Below, piece by piece: positions 53,312-62,704 of a stretch of DNA of 64,000 bases (the first letter of the stretch is position 1; each line of letters begins with the position of its first letter). The position numbers and the translations under genes were made by a program. The stretch is from positions 24,847 to 88,846 of the forward strand of contig CAKTXR010000007.1 in the NCBI GenBank assembly GCA_934631025.1. The letters are read 5' to 3'. The stretch is from an uncultured Clostridia bacterium. Lineage in GTDB: Bacteria; Bacillota; Clostridia; Christensenellales; Aristaeellaceae. The notes under the pieces are model-generated. The model saw only the letters and a list, made by a program, of their open reading frames with translations. It was not told the origin of the DNA and ran no database searches.

Positions 53312-53953
53312 ATGGAATATAAGACGATTTCGCTGGCCGATCAGGTCTTTGAGCGGCTGGAGGCGGATATACTGAGCGGCAAATATCAGCGCGGCGAGGT
53401 CATTACCGAGCTGCGGCTGTGCGCCGAGCTGGGCGTGAGCCGTACGCCGGTGCGCGAGGCGCTCAGAAGGCTTCTGCAGGAGCACCTCATCGAGGAGAGC
53501 GGCAAGGGCACTGTGGTCATGGGCATATCGCGCAAGGATTTCGAGGATATGTGCGCCATACGCCTGCGCATCGAGGGGCTGGCCGTGCGCGGCTTCATCG
53601 AGCACAAGACCGAGGAGAGCATGCGCGAGCTGAAGGAGGCGCTCGATTTTCAGGAGTTCTATCTCTCCCGGAGCGACGCGGATCACATGAAGATCATGGA
53701 CGGCCGCTTCCACGAAGCGATCTACAACCACTGCGGCAGCGCGATCCTGCGAGACACGCTCTCTCCGCTGCACAAGAAGGTTCAGAAGTATCGCCGCCTG
53801 TCCATCGAGCAGAGCGGCCGCGCGGTCAAGTCGGTTGAAGAGCATCGCGCCATATACAACGCCATCGAGGCGGGCGACGCGGATCTGGCCGAAAAGCTCA
53901 TGGCCGAGCACGTCAACAACGCCATGCACACGATTGTGGATAAGGAGATTTGA
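53312..53953 (+). CDS. GntR/FadR (FCD) transcriptional regulator
   Basis: A 213-residue regulator starting 12 bases after the synthase gene behind GAGGAGG. The winged helix at ~10-75 has 'LSGKYQRGEVITELRLCAE' and 'LGVSRTPVREALRRLLQEHL', and ~80-213 is an all-helical FCD ligand domain with 'DGRFHEAIYNHCGS' (Asp/His metal site) and 'VEEHRAIYNAIEAGDADLAE' (second and third His). Lying inside the citrate-synthesis operon, it probably controls it in response to an acid such as citrate, 2-oxoglutarate or malate. Ligand is inference. Confidence 0.88.
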   Translation: MEYKTISLADQVFERLEADILSGKYQRGEVITELRLCAELGVSRTPVREALRRLLQEHLIEESGKGTVVMGISRKDFEDMCAIRLRIEGLAVRGFIEHKTEESMRELKEALDFQEFYLSRSDADHMKIMDGRFHEAIYNHCGSAILRDTLSPLHKKVQKYRRLSIEQSGRAVKSVEEHRAIYNAIEAGDADLAEKLMAEHVNNAMHTIVDKEI

Positions 53954-53959
53954 AGGACT

Positions 53960-55894
53960 ATGGGCATGACCATTGCTGAAAAAATCATCGCGTCTCATCT
54001 TGTCAGCGGCGACATGAAAACCGGCGGCGAAATCGCGCTGAGGATCGACCAGACCCTCACGCAGGACGCGACCGGCACCATGGCGTATCTCGAATTCGAA
54101 ACCATGGGCATCGACCGCGTGCGCACCGAGCGCAGCGTGGCCTATATCGACCACAACACGCTGCAATGCGGCTTTGAAAACGCCGACGACCACCGCTACA
54201 TACAGTCCGTGGCGAAAAAGCACGGCATATGGTTCTCGCGGCCGGGCAACGGCATATGTCATCAGGTGCATCTGGAGCGCTTCGGCGTGCCCGGAAAGAC
54301 GCTGATCGGCTCGGACAGCCATACGCCCACCGGCGGCGGGCTGGGCATGCTGGCCTTCGGCGCGGGCGGCATGGACGTGGCGGTCGCCATGGGCGGCGGC
54401 GCGTACTACATCACCATGCCGAAGATGTACAAGGTCAATCTGACCGGCCGGCTGCGCCCGTTCGTCACGGCGAAGGACGTGAGCCTTGAAATACTGCGCA
54501 TACTCTCCGTCAAGGGCGGCGTGGGCGCGATCATCGAGTGGGGCGGCGAGGGCGTAAAGACGCTCAGCGTGCCCGAGCGCGCCACGATCACCAACATGGG
54601 CACAGAGCTGGGCGCGACCACGTCGATTTTCCCCTCCGACGATGTGACGCGCGCCTTCCTTGCCGCCGAGGGACGCGAGGGCGACTATATCCCGCTCTCG
54701 AGCGATCATGACGCGCATTACGACCGCGTGATCGACATAGACCTCAGCGCGCTCGAGCCGATGATCGCCTGTCCGCACAGTCCGGACAAGGTGGTCACGG
54801 TGAGCAGCATCGCCGGCACGAAGGTCGATCAGGTGTGCATCGGCTCCTGCACGAATTCCTCGCTGATGGATATGCTCAAGGTGGCCGCGCTCCTGAAGGG
54901 AAAGACGGTGTCGCCCTCGGTCAGCCTGTCCATCTCGCCCGGCTCGCGGCAGGTGCTGTCCATGCTCTCCGAGTGCGGCGCGCTCAACGACATTATTTTG
55001 AGCGGCGCGCGGCTGCTCGAGTGTGCGTGCGGCCCCTGCATCGGCATGGGCTTCTCGCCCAATTCCGAGGGCGTGTCGCTGCGCACGTTCAACCGCAACT
55101 TTGAAGGCCGCAGCGGCACCGCCGACGCGCGCGTCTATCTCGTCTCGCCCGAAACCGCCGTGGCCGCCGCGCTGAAGGGCGTGATCACCGATCCGCGCGA
55201 TCTGGGCGAAATGCCGGAGATTTCCATGCCCGCCGCGTTCAGGATCGACGACAGCGCCGTGCTCGCGCCCGCTTCTCCCGACGAGGCGAAGGAGGTTGAA
55301 GTGCTGCGCGGCCCGAACATCAAGAAGTTCCCCGAGTGCCGTCCGCAGGAGAACACGCTCCGCGCCGCGCTGACGCTCAAGGTGGGCGACAACATCACCA
55401 CCGACCACATCATGCCGGCGGGCGCGAAGATTCTGCCGTATCGCTCGAATATCCCGCATCTGTCGCAGTTCTGCTTCGGCGTGTGCGACAAGACCTTCCC
55501 CGAGCGCGCGAAGGCGGCGGGGCAGAGCATCGTCGTGGGCGGCGCGAACTACGGGCAAGGCTCCTCGCGCGAGCACGCGGCGCTGGTGCCGCTGTATCTG
55601 GGCGTGCGCGCGGTGATCGCCAAGAGCTTTGCGCGCATCCACGCGGCCAACCTGATCAACGCGGGCATACTGCCGCTGACGTTCAAAAATCCCGACGATT
55701 ACGACAGGCTCTCTCAGGGCGACGTGCTCAGCCTGTCCGGCATTTACGCCGGCATGGACAGGGGCGAAATCACGCTGAAGGATGAGACGAACGGCGCTGA
55801 AATCGCGCTGACCTGCGCGTTCACGGCGCGGCAGAAGGCCATGCTGAAGGCCGGCGGCCTGCTGGCCTACACAAAGGAGTGTGGAGAACAGTGA
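53960..55894 (+). CDS. aconitate hydratase
   Basis: A 644-residue enzyme starting at 53960, shortly after AAGGAG, that isomerises citrate to isocitrate. Cluster cysteines are C297 ('IGSCTNSS'), C357 and C360 ('CACGPCIG'). 'IDHNTLQCG', 'GSDSHTPTGGGLGMLAFGAG' and, in the swivel domain, 'NYGQGSSREHAA' are active-site blocks. The length and 'GDNITTDHIMPAGAKILPYR' match the mitochondrial/clostridial ~640-residue aconitase form rather than AcnA (~900) or LeuCD. It sits between the regulator and the isocitrate dehydrogenase gene, which it overlaps by 4 bases. Confidence 0.93.
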   Translation: MGMTIAEKIIASHLVSGDMKTGGEIALRIDQTLTQDATGTMAYLEFETMGIDRVRTERSVAYIDHNTLQCGFENADDHRYIQSVAKKHGIWFSRPGNGICHQVHLERFGVPGKTLIGSDSHTPTGGGLGMLAFGAGGMDVAVAMGGGAYYITMPKMYKVNLTGRLRPFVTAKDVSLEILRILSVKGGVGAIIEWGGEGVKTLSVPERATITNMGTELGATTSIFPSDDVTRAFLAAEGREGDYIPLSSDHDAHYDRVIDIDLSALEPMIACPHSPDKVVTVSSIAGTKVDQVCIGSCTNSSLMDMLKVAALLKGKTVSPSVSLSISPGSRQVLSMLSECGALNDIILSGARLLECACGPCIGMGFSPNSEGVSLRTFNRNFEGRSGTADARVYLVSPETAVAAALKGVITDPRDLGEMPEISMPAAFRIDDSAVLAPASPDEAKEVEVLRGPNIKKFPECRPQENTLRAALTLKVGDNITTDHIMPAGAKILPYRSNIPHLSQFCFGVCDKTFPERAKAAGQSIVVGGANYGQGSSREHAALVPLYLGVRAVIAKSFARIHAANLINAGILPLTFKNPDDYDRLSQGDVLSLSGIYAGMDRGEITLKDETNGAEIALTCAFTARQKAMLKAGGLLAYTKECGEQ

Positions 55895-57039
55895 ACGAAG
55901 CGATCGATCGCGCGCTGGAGCAGTTCAGGACGCTCCTGACCGAGCAAATTGCGCGCACGGAGAAAATGGAGCGCGGCGCGCAGGCGAAGAACTTTGCGGC
56001 GATGGACAAAATTGTGATCGGCGTGGCGGGCGGCGACGGCATCGGCCCGATCATCATGCGGGAAACGCGCCGCGTGATGGACGCGCTTTTGAAGGACGAA
56101 ATCGCGAGCGGCCGCGTCGAGATTCGAGACATTGACGGCCTGACCATCGAAAACCGGCTGGCGCTTCGCCAGAGCGTGCCTGCCGACACGCTGGCGGCGA
56201 TCAAATCGTGCGACGTGCTGCTCAAGGGGCCGACCACAACGCCCAAGGGCGGCACGATGGAGAGCGCCAATGTGACGCTGCGCCGCGAGCTGGATCTCTA
56301 CGCCAACGTGCGTCCGGTCACCGTGCCCGATGAGGGCATCGACTGGATATTCTACCGCGAGAACACCGAGGGCGAATATGTGCTGGGCAGCCGCGGCGTG
56401 GAGATTCCGGGCAAGCTGGCCATGGATTTCAAGGTGACCACCGTGCCGGGCACGAAGCGCATTGCCCGCGCGGCGTTTGAATACGCCAAAAACAACGGCA
56501 GGAAAAGCGTCGCGATCGTCACAAAGGCCAACATCATGAAAAAGACCGACGGCAGCTTCAGCGCGCTCTGCCATGAGGTGGCTGCGGACTATCCGGGCAT
56601 TGAGGCCGAGGACTGGTACATCGACATCATGACCGCCAATCTGGTCAATCCCGCGATCCGCAATCGCTTTGAGGTGTTCCTGCTGCCCAATCTCTACGGC
56701 GACATCATTACCGACGAGGCCGCGCAGATACAGGGCGGCGTGGGCACGGCGGGCAGCGCCAACATCGGCGACGAATACGCCATGTTCGAGGCCATCCACG
56801 GCTCCGCGCCCCGCATGATCGAGGAGGGGCTGGGCGAATACGCCAATCCGAGCAGCCTGATGCGCGCGCTGGAAATGCTGCTGCGCCACATTGCGCTGAC
56901 CGACAGAGCGGAGAAGCTCTCGAAAGCGCTGAACATCTGCTGCGAGAGCGAGAAGAAGGTCGTCGTGACCGGCGACAAGACCGGCGCGACCTGCGCGGCG
57001 TTCGCCGACTATGTGCTGGACACGCTGGCAAAGCTGTAA
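55891..57039 (+). CDS. isocitrate dehydrogenase (isocitrate/isopropylmalate family)
   Basis: A 382-residue enzyme whose GTG start at 55891 overlaps the aconitase stop as GTGA. After a ~40-residue helical N-terminal extension the beta-decarboxylating dehydrogenase fold begins at 'IVIGVAGGDGIGPIIMRETR'. The active-site signature is 'FYRENTEGEYVLGSRGVEI' (~153), with 'VTKANIMKKTDG' and 'PNLYGDIITDEAAQIQGG' (metal-binding aspartates) downstream. Operon context assigns isocitrate to 2-oxoglutarate rather than isopropylmalate. Cofactor choice was not determined. The extension is longer than in common NAD-type relatives. Confidence 0.88.
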   Translation: MNEAIDRALEQFRTLLTEQIARTEKMERGAQAKNFAAMDKIVIGVAGGDGIGPIIMRETRRVMDALLKDEIASGRVEIRDIDGLTIENRLALRQSVPADTLAAIKSCDVLLKGPTTTPKGGTMESANVTLRRELDLYANVRPVTVPDEGIDWIFYRENTEGEYVLGSRGVEIPGKLAMDFKVTTVPGTKRIARAAFEYAKNNGRKSVAIVTKANIMKKTDGSFSALCHEVAADYPGIEAEDWYIDIMTANLVNPAIRNRFEVFLLPNLYGDIITDEAAQIQGGVGTAGSANIGDEYAMFEAIHGSAPRMIEEGLGEYANPSSLMRALEMLLRHIALTDRAEKLSKALNICCESEKKVVVTGDKTGATCAAFADYVLDTLAKL

Positions 57040-57420
57040 AACCAAACAATGCAAACGCCTCGCCCGGGAGAGCATTTCTCCTGCGGCGGGGCGATGGTTT
57101 ATGCGCGTGCTTTGAGAACGGGATGAAGCGTTCGTTTCGGCGCTGTGCATTGGCTTGTCGCGGAAATTCGGAGAGCAGGGAGGTTCTTCCTGCCATGCTG
57201 TTTGCGCTGCGCCGCATTGGCTTTTTTTCTTCAGGATTTTGGTGAAAAATTGTAAAATTAAACAATGAAAACGCCCTGCTGCGAAGGAGAGCATTTTTCC
57301 TGCGGCGGGGCGATGGTTTTGCGCGCTTTGAGAACGGGCTGAAGCGATCGTTTCGGCGCTGGTTATCGCAAAGATTCGGAGAGCGGCGCGGTTCTTCTCG
57401 GCGCGCTGCTCGCATTGCCG
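57036..57420. repeat. tandem ~216-base duplication of the region after the dehydrogenase gene
   Basis: Copy 1 starts at the stop codon (57036, GTAAAACCAAACAATG) and copy 2 at 57252 (GTAAAATTAAACAATG). Both carry a GAGAGCAT hairpin core, CTGCGGCGGGGCGATGGTTT, TTTGAGAACGGG and a GATTCGGAGAG-like segment. Each copy includes a terminator-like hairpin (57061-57093 in copy 1). The remainder to 57569 holds nothing recognised. Confidence 0.7.
57058..57100 (+). terminator. putative terminator of the citrate-branch operon
   Basis: CGCCC (57061-57065)/GGGCG (57089-57093) encloses GGAGA (57067-57071)/TCTCC (57077-57081); followed by TGGTTTATG. A second, weaker copy lies ~216 bases downstream. Confidence 0.5.
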
Positions 57421-57569
57421 ACGGAAAATCCTGATGGGGCGCCGCTTCTGCGGAAAGACAGGCGTGACTGGCCGGCGCGCTTCTTTCGACCGCGCTGAGG
57501 CGTGGGAAAACGAATGGCGAATGCGCCTTTTTGCCGCACGGCAGCGGATGGGGGAGCGCACTGAACGGC

Positions 57570-59726
57570 TCAGTCCACCGCGTCCTCGCCGGAGTCGATC
57601 GCGTCGTCGCGGCCGCGGCGCACGTCGGAAACGCTGTGGCCGAAATACGCGCGGTACTTGCGCCGGAAGCTCGATTCGTCCAGATAGCCCACGGCGTGCG
57701 TTATATCGCGCAGCGGCATATCGGTCGTGCGGAGCAGCTCGTCGGCCTTCGTCAGGCGGATGTGGGAGAGATATTCGATATAGGACATGTTCGTGTTGGC
57801 GCGGAACAGGCGGCTCAGGTAGGTTTTCGTCACGCCGGCATAGTCGGCCACCTGCTCGTAGGAGAGGTCGTTCTCAGCGTAGTGCGTCTCGACATATTGC
57901 AGCACGTGCGTGAATATATCGCTGTGCTCCTCGTCCGGCTCGCGGCAGGCGCGCAGGATGTCGCCAAAGCCGCTGGCAAAGGCCGCGCCGTCCTCGGGAT
58001 TAAGCGCGGAGAGCGCCTTCACAGCGTCCTCGCGCCCCGCGTCCTTGAACACGGGCAGCGCCGCCTGAACGATGCAGCCGCGCAGATAGCTCCTCTCGGC
58101 GCTGGGGGTGTCCGGCTCAGAATCGATGAGCGCAAGCAGCGCGTCGAGCTGACCGGCCGCCTCGGCGAAATCGCCGCGCGTCAGGCTGTCGGAGAACGCG
58201 GTCAGTCGGTCGAAATTGAACCACGGCCGGGCGGCGGGCGCGGCGTTCTTCGGCGGGACGCAGCAGACGAACGGCTCGTCGCCCACGATCAGGCGGTCGT
58301 CCAGCTTCTTCAGGGCCTCCGTGCAGGCATAGCTGACCATCGTCAGCGGCTGATAGACCTGGCTGGCCGCGACGATCGACTTTGCGCCGCACTGGGCGAT
58401 CAGGTGCTCCGCATCGGCGCGGCGCAGCGACCGATCCTCGTCGGCGTTGGGCAGCTCGCCCAGGAAGAGCAGCACGCGCCGCCCGCTCAGGCAGGTTTCG
58501 CAATAGAGCCGGTCGGAAAGCGCGCTTTCGATTTCCTGCGCCGCGCCATGTGCCGGGCAGAGCGCGCCGACATAGAAGTATTCCTCATTGAGCGTCACGC
58601 CGCATTCGCGCATCAGGCTGTCCATCGCATTGCGGTCGCTGATTTCGCCGCCGCCCTGAAAGAGCAGCAGCGCGATCTGCTGGCGCAGCCGGCCGCGATA
58701 ATCGACAAAGCGCCGCTCGAGCCCCTGCTGCTCGGCGCGCATCTGCCGGAAGCGCGACACGATCACGCCGAACTCCTCGGCCTTCGGCACGCTGAGCGCG
58801 TTCGCGCCCTGAACGTAATCCTCCACCTCGCGCAGACGGTTCCAGCGCCTTCGGCTCAGATAGAGCGAGACCAGCGTGGAGGCCAGCATGCCGACGCACA
58901 GTATGATCGTGCCGCTGGCCTGCGCGCGCCGCACGTCCTGATACATGACGGAGCGGTCGTAGCGCGCCGATATGGTCACGCCGTCGAACACGTTCGCATG
59001 GATCGACGGTTCGGTTTCCGAAGCGCCGTCCGCGCGGGCCGCCGAAACGCGATCGCCGCGCTGGACGAAGGACGCCGCGCCGCCGTCGGCAAACGCGAGC
59101 AGCAGGCCGTCAAGCGCGCTGGTGGAGAGCTGCGTGTCCGCCTGTGTGATCGCGGAGAGCGGGGAGAGAAAGTTGAGCGACTGCGTGCGGGAGGTCATCT
59201 GGATGCGGCTGATGGGGCAGTGGAAATAGAGATAGCCCGCGCCGGAACGCGTCCACAGGCAGGTCAGCTGCCGGAACGGGGAGACGAGGATTTCATTGGC
59301 GCGCGCGGCGCTGTCCGCGTCGAGGGCGAGCAGGCTGTCGAAGAACGTGGCGGTGTTGGTCTTTCCGGCGCTGGAATAGACATAGCCGGTATCGTAAAAG
59401 GCGAAAACGTCGCTCAGCGTCAGCTCGTAGTCCACAATGTCGCCGAGCAGCTCGACGGCCTTGCGTGCGCCGCTGCAGTCGTCGGTCACGCGCTCGGCGC
59501 GCATCACGTCGCTCGAACCAAGCCGGACGGTGTAGTCCCCGCAGCGCTCGGAAAGCGATTGCAGCTCGCAGGCGATCTGCTCGAGCTGCCAGACCACGCC
59601 CTCGTCGGTGCGATTCTGCGCCTGCCGGAGCACGACGTGCTGCGCGCCGAAATTGAGCGTGAGCATGGGCAGGAGCACGCACAGATAGGTCAGGAAAAAG
59701 CGGAAGATCGTTTTGCGGGAGGACAT
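57570..59726 (-). CDS. membrane-bound AraC-family regulator with extracellular sensor
   Basis: A 718-residue protein starting at 59726 behind AAAGGA. Helix 1 (~8-30) and helix 2 (~270-290, 'GTIILCVGMLASTLVSLYL') bracket an extracytoplasmic sensor of ~235 residues, followed by a coiled linker, a cytoplasmic middle domain and a C-terminal AraC double helix-turn-helix (~615-715; 'YAGVTKTYLSRLFRANTNMS', 'DITHAVGYLDESSFRRKYRA'). This one-component layout is common in Firmicutes next to LplB/YtcP/LipO transporters and is thought to sense external sugar or its binding protein. It lies downstream of transporter 2 on the same strand but has its own promoter and probably controls that transporter. Confidence 0.87.
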   Translation of the reverse strand: MSSRKTIFRFFLTYLCVLLPMLTLNFGAQHVVLRQAQNRTDEGVVWQLEQIACELQSLSERCGDYTVRLGSSDVMRAERVTDDCSGARKAVELLGDIVDYELTLSDVFAFYDTGYVYSSAGKTNTATFFDSLLALDADSAARANEILVSPFRQLTCLWTRSGAGYLYFHCPISRIQMTSRTQSLNFLSPLSAITQADTQLSTSALDGLLLAFADGGAASFVQRGDRVSAARADGASETEPSIHANVFDGVTISARYDRSVMYQDVRRAQASGTIILCVGMLASTLVSLYLSRRRWNRLREVEDYVQGANALSVPKAEEFGVIVSRFRQMRAEQQGLERRFVDYRGRLRQQIALLLFQGGGEISDRNAMDSLMRECGVTLNEEYFYVGALCPAHGAAQEIESALSDRLYCETCLSGRRVLLFLGELPNADEDRSLRRADAEHLIAQCGAKSIVAASQVYQPLTMVSYACTEALKKLDDRLIVGDEPFVCCVPPKNAAPAARPWFNFDRLTAFSDSLTRGDFAEAAGQLDALLALIDSEPDTPSAERSYLRGCIVQAALPVFKDAGREDAVKALSALNPEDGAAFASGFGDILRACREPDEEHSDIFTHVLQYVETHYAENDLSYEQVADYAGVTKTYLSRLFRANTNMSYIEYLSHIRLTKADELLRTTDMPLRDITHAVGYLDESSFRRKYRAYFGHSVSDVRRGRDDAIDSGEDAVD

Positions 59727-59815
59727 GGAACATCCTTTCTCAAAAAGGCGGCGGCGCGCGTTTTTGAACTCTGGTGTGATCTATAGGTGAAAGTGAACGT
59801 TAATTGTACGCTTCA

Positions 59816-59844
59816 ATTATAACAGATTGAGCGCTGATTTTCAA
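59816..59844 (-). promoter_or_regulatory. promoter of the AraC-family regulator
   Basis: Minus strand TTGAAA (59839-59844), 17-base spacer, consensus TATAAT (59816-59821). Confidence 0.7.
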
Positions 59845-59863
59845 GAGGAACATGGGTGAAACG

Positions 59864-59900
59864 AGAAAAAACGCGCCCGACCTCATGAGAAGCCGGACGC
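59864..59900 (-). terminator. terminator of sugar transporter 2
   Basis: Minus strand nine-pair stem (59892-59900 with 59873-59881, two G-U pairs) followed by GTTTTTT. A second GC-rich hairpin (about 59925-59965) lies just before it. Confidence 0.75.
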
Positions 59901-59984
59901 ATTTATGGGAGGACTGGTTCGGTTCCGCGCGCGCCGTCAGATGCCGTGAGGGCGCGCGGAAATCGTCAAACGGAAATGGGTTTA

Positions 59985-61655
59985 TCAGCCGGCCATGCGG
60001 TCGTAGGCGGCCTGCTCGATCTCGATGAGGCGCTCGACCTTCATGTTCTTGAGGGTGTCCAGATAGGTCTCCCAGTAGCCGTCGATGTCGTATTCGCCGG
60101 TGATGAAGGCGGTGTACATGGTGTCGAGATAGGTCTTGACGTCGGTGTACAGCGTCGCGCGCTCGGTGGCCTCGGCGTCGGTGTAGGGCATCGGGCCGAA
60201 GGTGGTCTTGAAGGTCAGGCCATCTTCCTCGTTGCAGTAGGCGCGCCAGTTGTTGCTGTTGCCGATGGAGCAGTGCTTCCACATGTCGAGCAGATCGTCC
60301 TTGTTCTCAACGTAGTCGTAGACCAGCCAGTTGGAGTTGACCTTGCACCACATTGTGGCGAAGCACTGATACCAGCAGGCCACGGAGGAGCGGTACTCCC
60401 AGGCGTCCATGTCGCCGCGCTGCTCTTCAACGTCGAACATGGTGATGCCGGTGTTCATGACCTCCTTGGGGGTGAAGGACACGCCGGCCCAGCCGTTCAG
60501 CGCCGCGTCGCCGCCCACGCCGAACTCGTCGAAGAAGTAGTCCAGGAAGCGCGCCACGACCTCGGGATGCTCGGTGGAGGCGTTGGCCACGATGTTTATG
60601 TTGCTGGAGACGGGGTGATTGAGCACGGTCACGCGCGCGTCGTCCTTATTGGCGGTGAAGGCGGAGTTGGTGGGGATCCAGGCCTGCACGGTCTTGCCGC
60701 GCTCCTCCTGCAGGGCGATATAGTTGCTGTCGTAAGCGCTGGAAAGCACGCCGTACTGGTTGTTGAGCGTGCGCTCCTTGATTTCATCGTTGGTCACAAC
60801 GGCCGCGTCGTCGGCATAGAAGCCCTCGGTGTAGAGCTTGCGCATGAAGGTGATGAATTCCTTGTATTCATCGGTCATGTTGCCCAGCACCAGCTTGTTG
60901 TCGTCGCCGGCATAGAGGGCGTAGCCGGGCACGCGGCTGTAGATGCCGTAGCCCCACATGACCATCTGCGCCATCGCATCGCTGTTGGTCAGGCCGCCGG
61001 CATAGGGGATCTCGTTGGTCGCGTCGCCGTCGCCGTCGGCGTCCTTATCGCGGATCGCGGTGAGGACTTCGACCAGCTCGTCGCGGGTCTTGGGGATCTC
61101 AAGGCCGAGATTGTCCAGCCAGGTGGTGTTCCAGGAGAGCGGATAGATGGACAGCGAGTCCGCGCCCTGAACGTTCATGATCGGGAAGCCGTAGATGGCG
61201 CCGGTCGCGGTGGTGATGTACTTTTCGTACTCGGGATGGTTCTTAAAGAACTCGGTCATGAAGGGCATGATGTCCTTGTACTGGCTGAAGTCCATCAGAT
61301 AGCCCTCGTCGCCATACTTGAGCGCCTGGCCGTAGCTCATCTTGCCGCGGTCGTTCAGGTTGGCCAGCATGTCGGGCAGCTCGTCGGTGGCGAACATTAG
61401 CGTCATCTGGTTCGGCCATGCGTCGGCGCTGTAGGGCGTGTAGTGAAGGTGGACGTTCATGATCTTTTCGATCTCGGTGACGAAGGGGGAGTCGTTCCAG
61501 TCGTGATCGGGGTAGTAGGGCTCGGGGCCGGCGACTTCCAGCGTGACCATGTCGCCTTCGACGATCGGGTAGCCGCTGTCGGTCAGCGTGTCGGCCATGG
61601 CGGCGGCGGAGAGCGCGAGCATGAGGGCGAGAACCAGAGCCAGGATCTTCTTCAT
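59985..61655 (-). CDS. extracellular sugar-binding protein of transporter 2
   Basis: A 556-residue LipO/AlgQ-like solute-binding protein from the ATG at 61655 behind GGAGG. The signal peptide 'MKKILALVLALMLALSAA' ends 'AMADT' with no lipobox cysteine. The mature part includes 'MTLMFATDELPDMLANL', 'YGFPIMNVQGADSLSIY', an EF-hand-like calcium loop 'DKDADGDGDATNEIPY' near residue ~195 as in AlgQ-type proteins, and a C-terminal helical region. It is the last gene of the permease-permease-binding protein unit, the same order as transporter 1. It probably binds a larger oligosaccharide. Confidence 0.9.
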   Translation of the reverse strand: MKKILALVLALMLALSAAAMADTLTDSGYPIVEGDMVTLEVAGPEPYYPDHDWNDSPFVTEIEKIMNVHLHYTPYSADAWPNQMTLMFATDELPDMLANLNDRGKMSYGQALKYGDEGYLMDFSQYKDIMPFMTEFFKNHPEYEKYITTATGAIYGFPIMNVQGADSLSIYPLSWNTTWLDNLGLEIPKTRDELVEVLTAIRDKDADGDGDATNEIPYAGGLTNSDAMAQMVMWGYGIYSRVPGYALYAGDDNKLVLGNMTDEYKEFITFMRKLYTEGFYADDAAVVTNDEIKERTLNNQYGVLSSAYDSNYIALQEERGKTVQAWIPTNSAFTANKDDARVTVLNHPVSSNINIVANASTEHPEVVARFLDYFFDEFGVGGDAALNGWAGVSFTPKEVMNTGITMFDVEEQRGDMDAWEYRSSVACWYQCFATMWCKVNSNWLVYDYVENKDDLLDMWKHCSIGNSNNWRAYCNEEDGLTFKTTFGPMPYTDAEATERATLYTDVKTYLDTMYTAFITGEYDIDGYWETYLDTLKNMKVERLIEIEQAAYDRMAG

Positions 61656-61741
61656 GAGCAATTCCTCCATATTCATAGTGTTGTCTATCGATCGCCGGAG
61701 CGCGGGGCGGCATCTCCCGCGTCCGGCCAACAGATACTGTG

Positions 61742-62689
61742 TCAGCCCTTGACGGAGCCGATCATCACGCCCTTGGCGAAATACTTTTGCAGCCAGGGGT
61801 AGACGGCCAGCATGGGCACGGTGGCGATGATGATGATGCAGTATTTGATCATATTGATGGTGTCCAGCTGCTTGAGCATATCCTGAATGGCCTCGCCGTC
61901 CAGCATGCCCTTGGCGATTTCCTCCTTGTACATTTCGCCCTTGATGAGAATTTCGCGCAGGAAGGACTGGAGCGGGAATTTCGAGCGGGACTTCAGGTAA
62001 ATCATGGCGTTGAAATACTCGTTCCAGTGGCCCACGCCGTAATAGAGGATCATGACCACGATGATGGGCGCGGAGAGCGGCAGCACGATGCGGGCGAAGG
62101 TGCGGAAATCGCTCGCGCCGTCGATGCGCGCGGCCTCGTGCAGCTCCCAGGGGATGGTCGAGGCGAAGAACGTGCGGCAGACGATCATGTTGTAGACCGA
62201 CATCGCGCCGGGAATGATCAGCACCCAGCGGCTGTCAATCAGGCCGAACTGCTTGATGTTCAGATAGCCGGGCACCAGACCGCCGCTGAAATACATGGTG
62301 AACATGAACAGCACCATGAAGAAGCGCTTGCCCTTGAGATCGCGGCGGGAGAGGGCGTAGCCGCAGGGCAGCGTGACGGCCAGATTGACCGCCGTGCCCA
62401 CGATGGTGTAGAAGAACGTGTTGGCGTAGCCCAGCCAGATGACCGTGTAGGACAGCACATACTTGAAGCCGTCCAGCGTCGGGCGCACCGGCCAGAACAG
62501 CGCCTGACCGTTGGCCACGGCCAGCGGATCGCTGAACGAAGCGATGACGATGAAGAACATCGGGTACAGTTCAATGAAGAAGAACAGCGCGAGCACCACG
62601 CAGACGACGATCATGAACACCAGATCCCAGCCGCGCAGCTTGATGGCGTTCTTTTTGTTGACGACGGGCTTGTAGATGGCCTTGCTCAT
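61742..62689 (-). CDS. sugar ABC transporter permease (YtcP/MalG-type) of transporter 2
   Basis: A 315-residue permease starting at 62689 behind AAGGAGGG. Six membrane helices are visible; the EAA loop is 'ELHEAARIDGASDFRTFARI', and it ends 'YFAKGVMIGSVKG' as its counterpart in transporter 1 does. It is the second gene of the unit, 15 bases after the first permease. Confidence 0.92.
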   Translation of the reverse strand: MSKAIYKPVVNKKNAIKLRGWDLVFMIVVCVVLALFFFIELYPMFFIVIASFSDPLAVANGQALFWPVRPTLDGFKYVLSYTVIWLGYANTFFYTIVGTAVNLAVTLPCGYALSRRDLKGKRFFMVLFMFTMYFSGGLVPGYLNIKQFGLIDSRWVLIIPGAMSVYNMIVCRTFFASTIPWELHEAARIDGASDFRTFARIVLPLSAPIIVVMILYYGVGHWNEYFNAMIYLKSRSKFPLQSFLREILIKGEMYKEEIAKGMLDGEAIQDMLKQLDTINMIKYCIIIIATVPMLAVYPWLQKYFAKGVMIGSVKG

Positions 62690-62704
62690 GCGGTTTCTCC
62701 CTCC

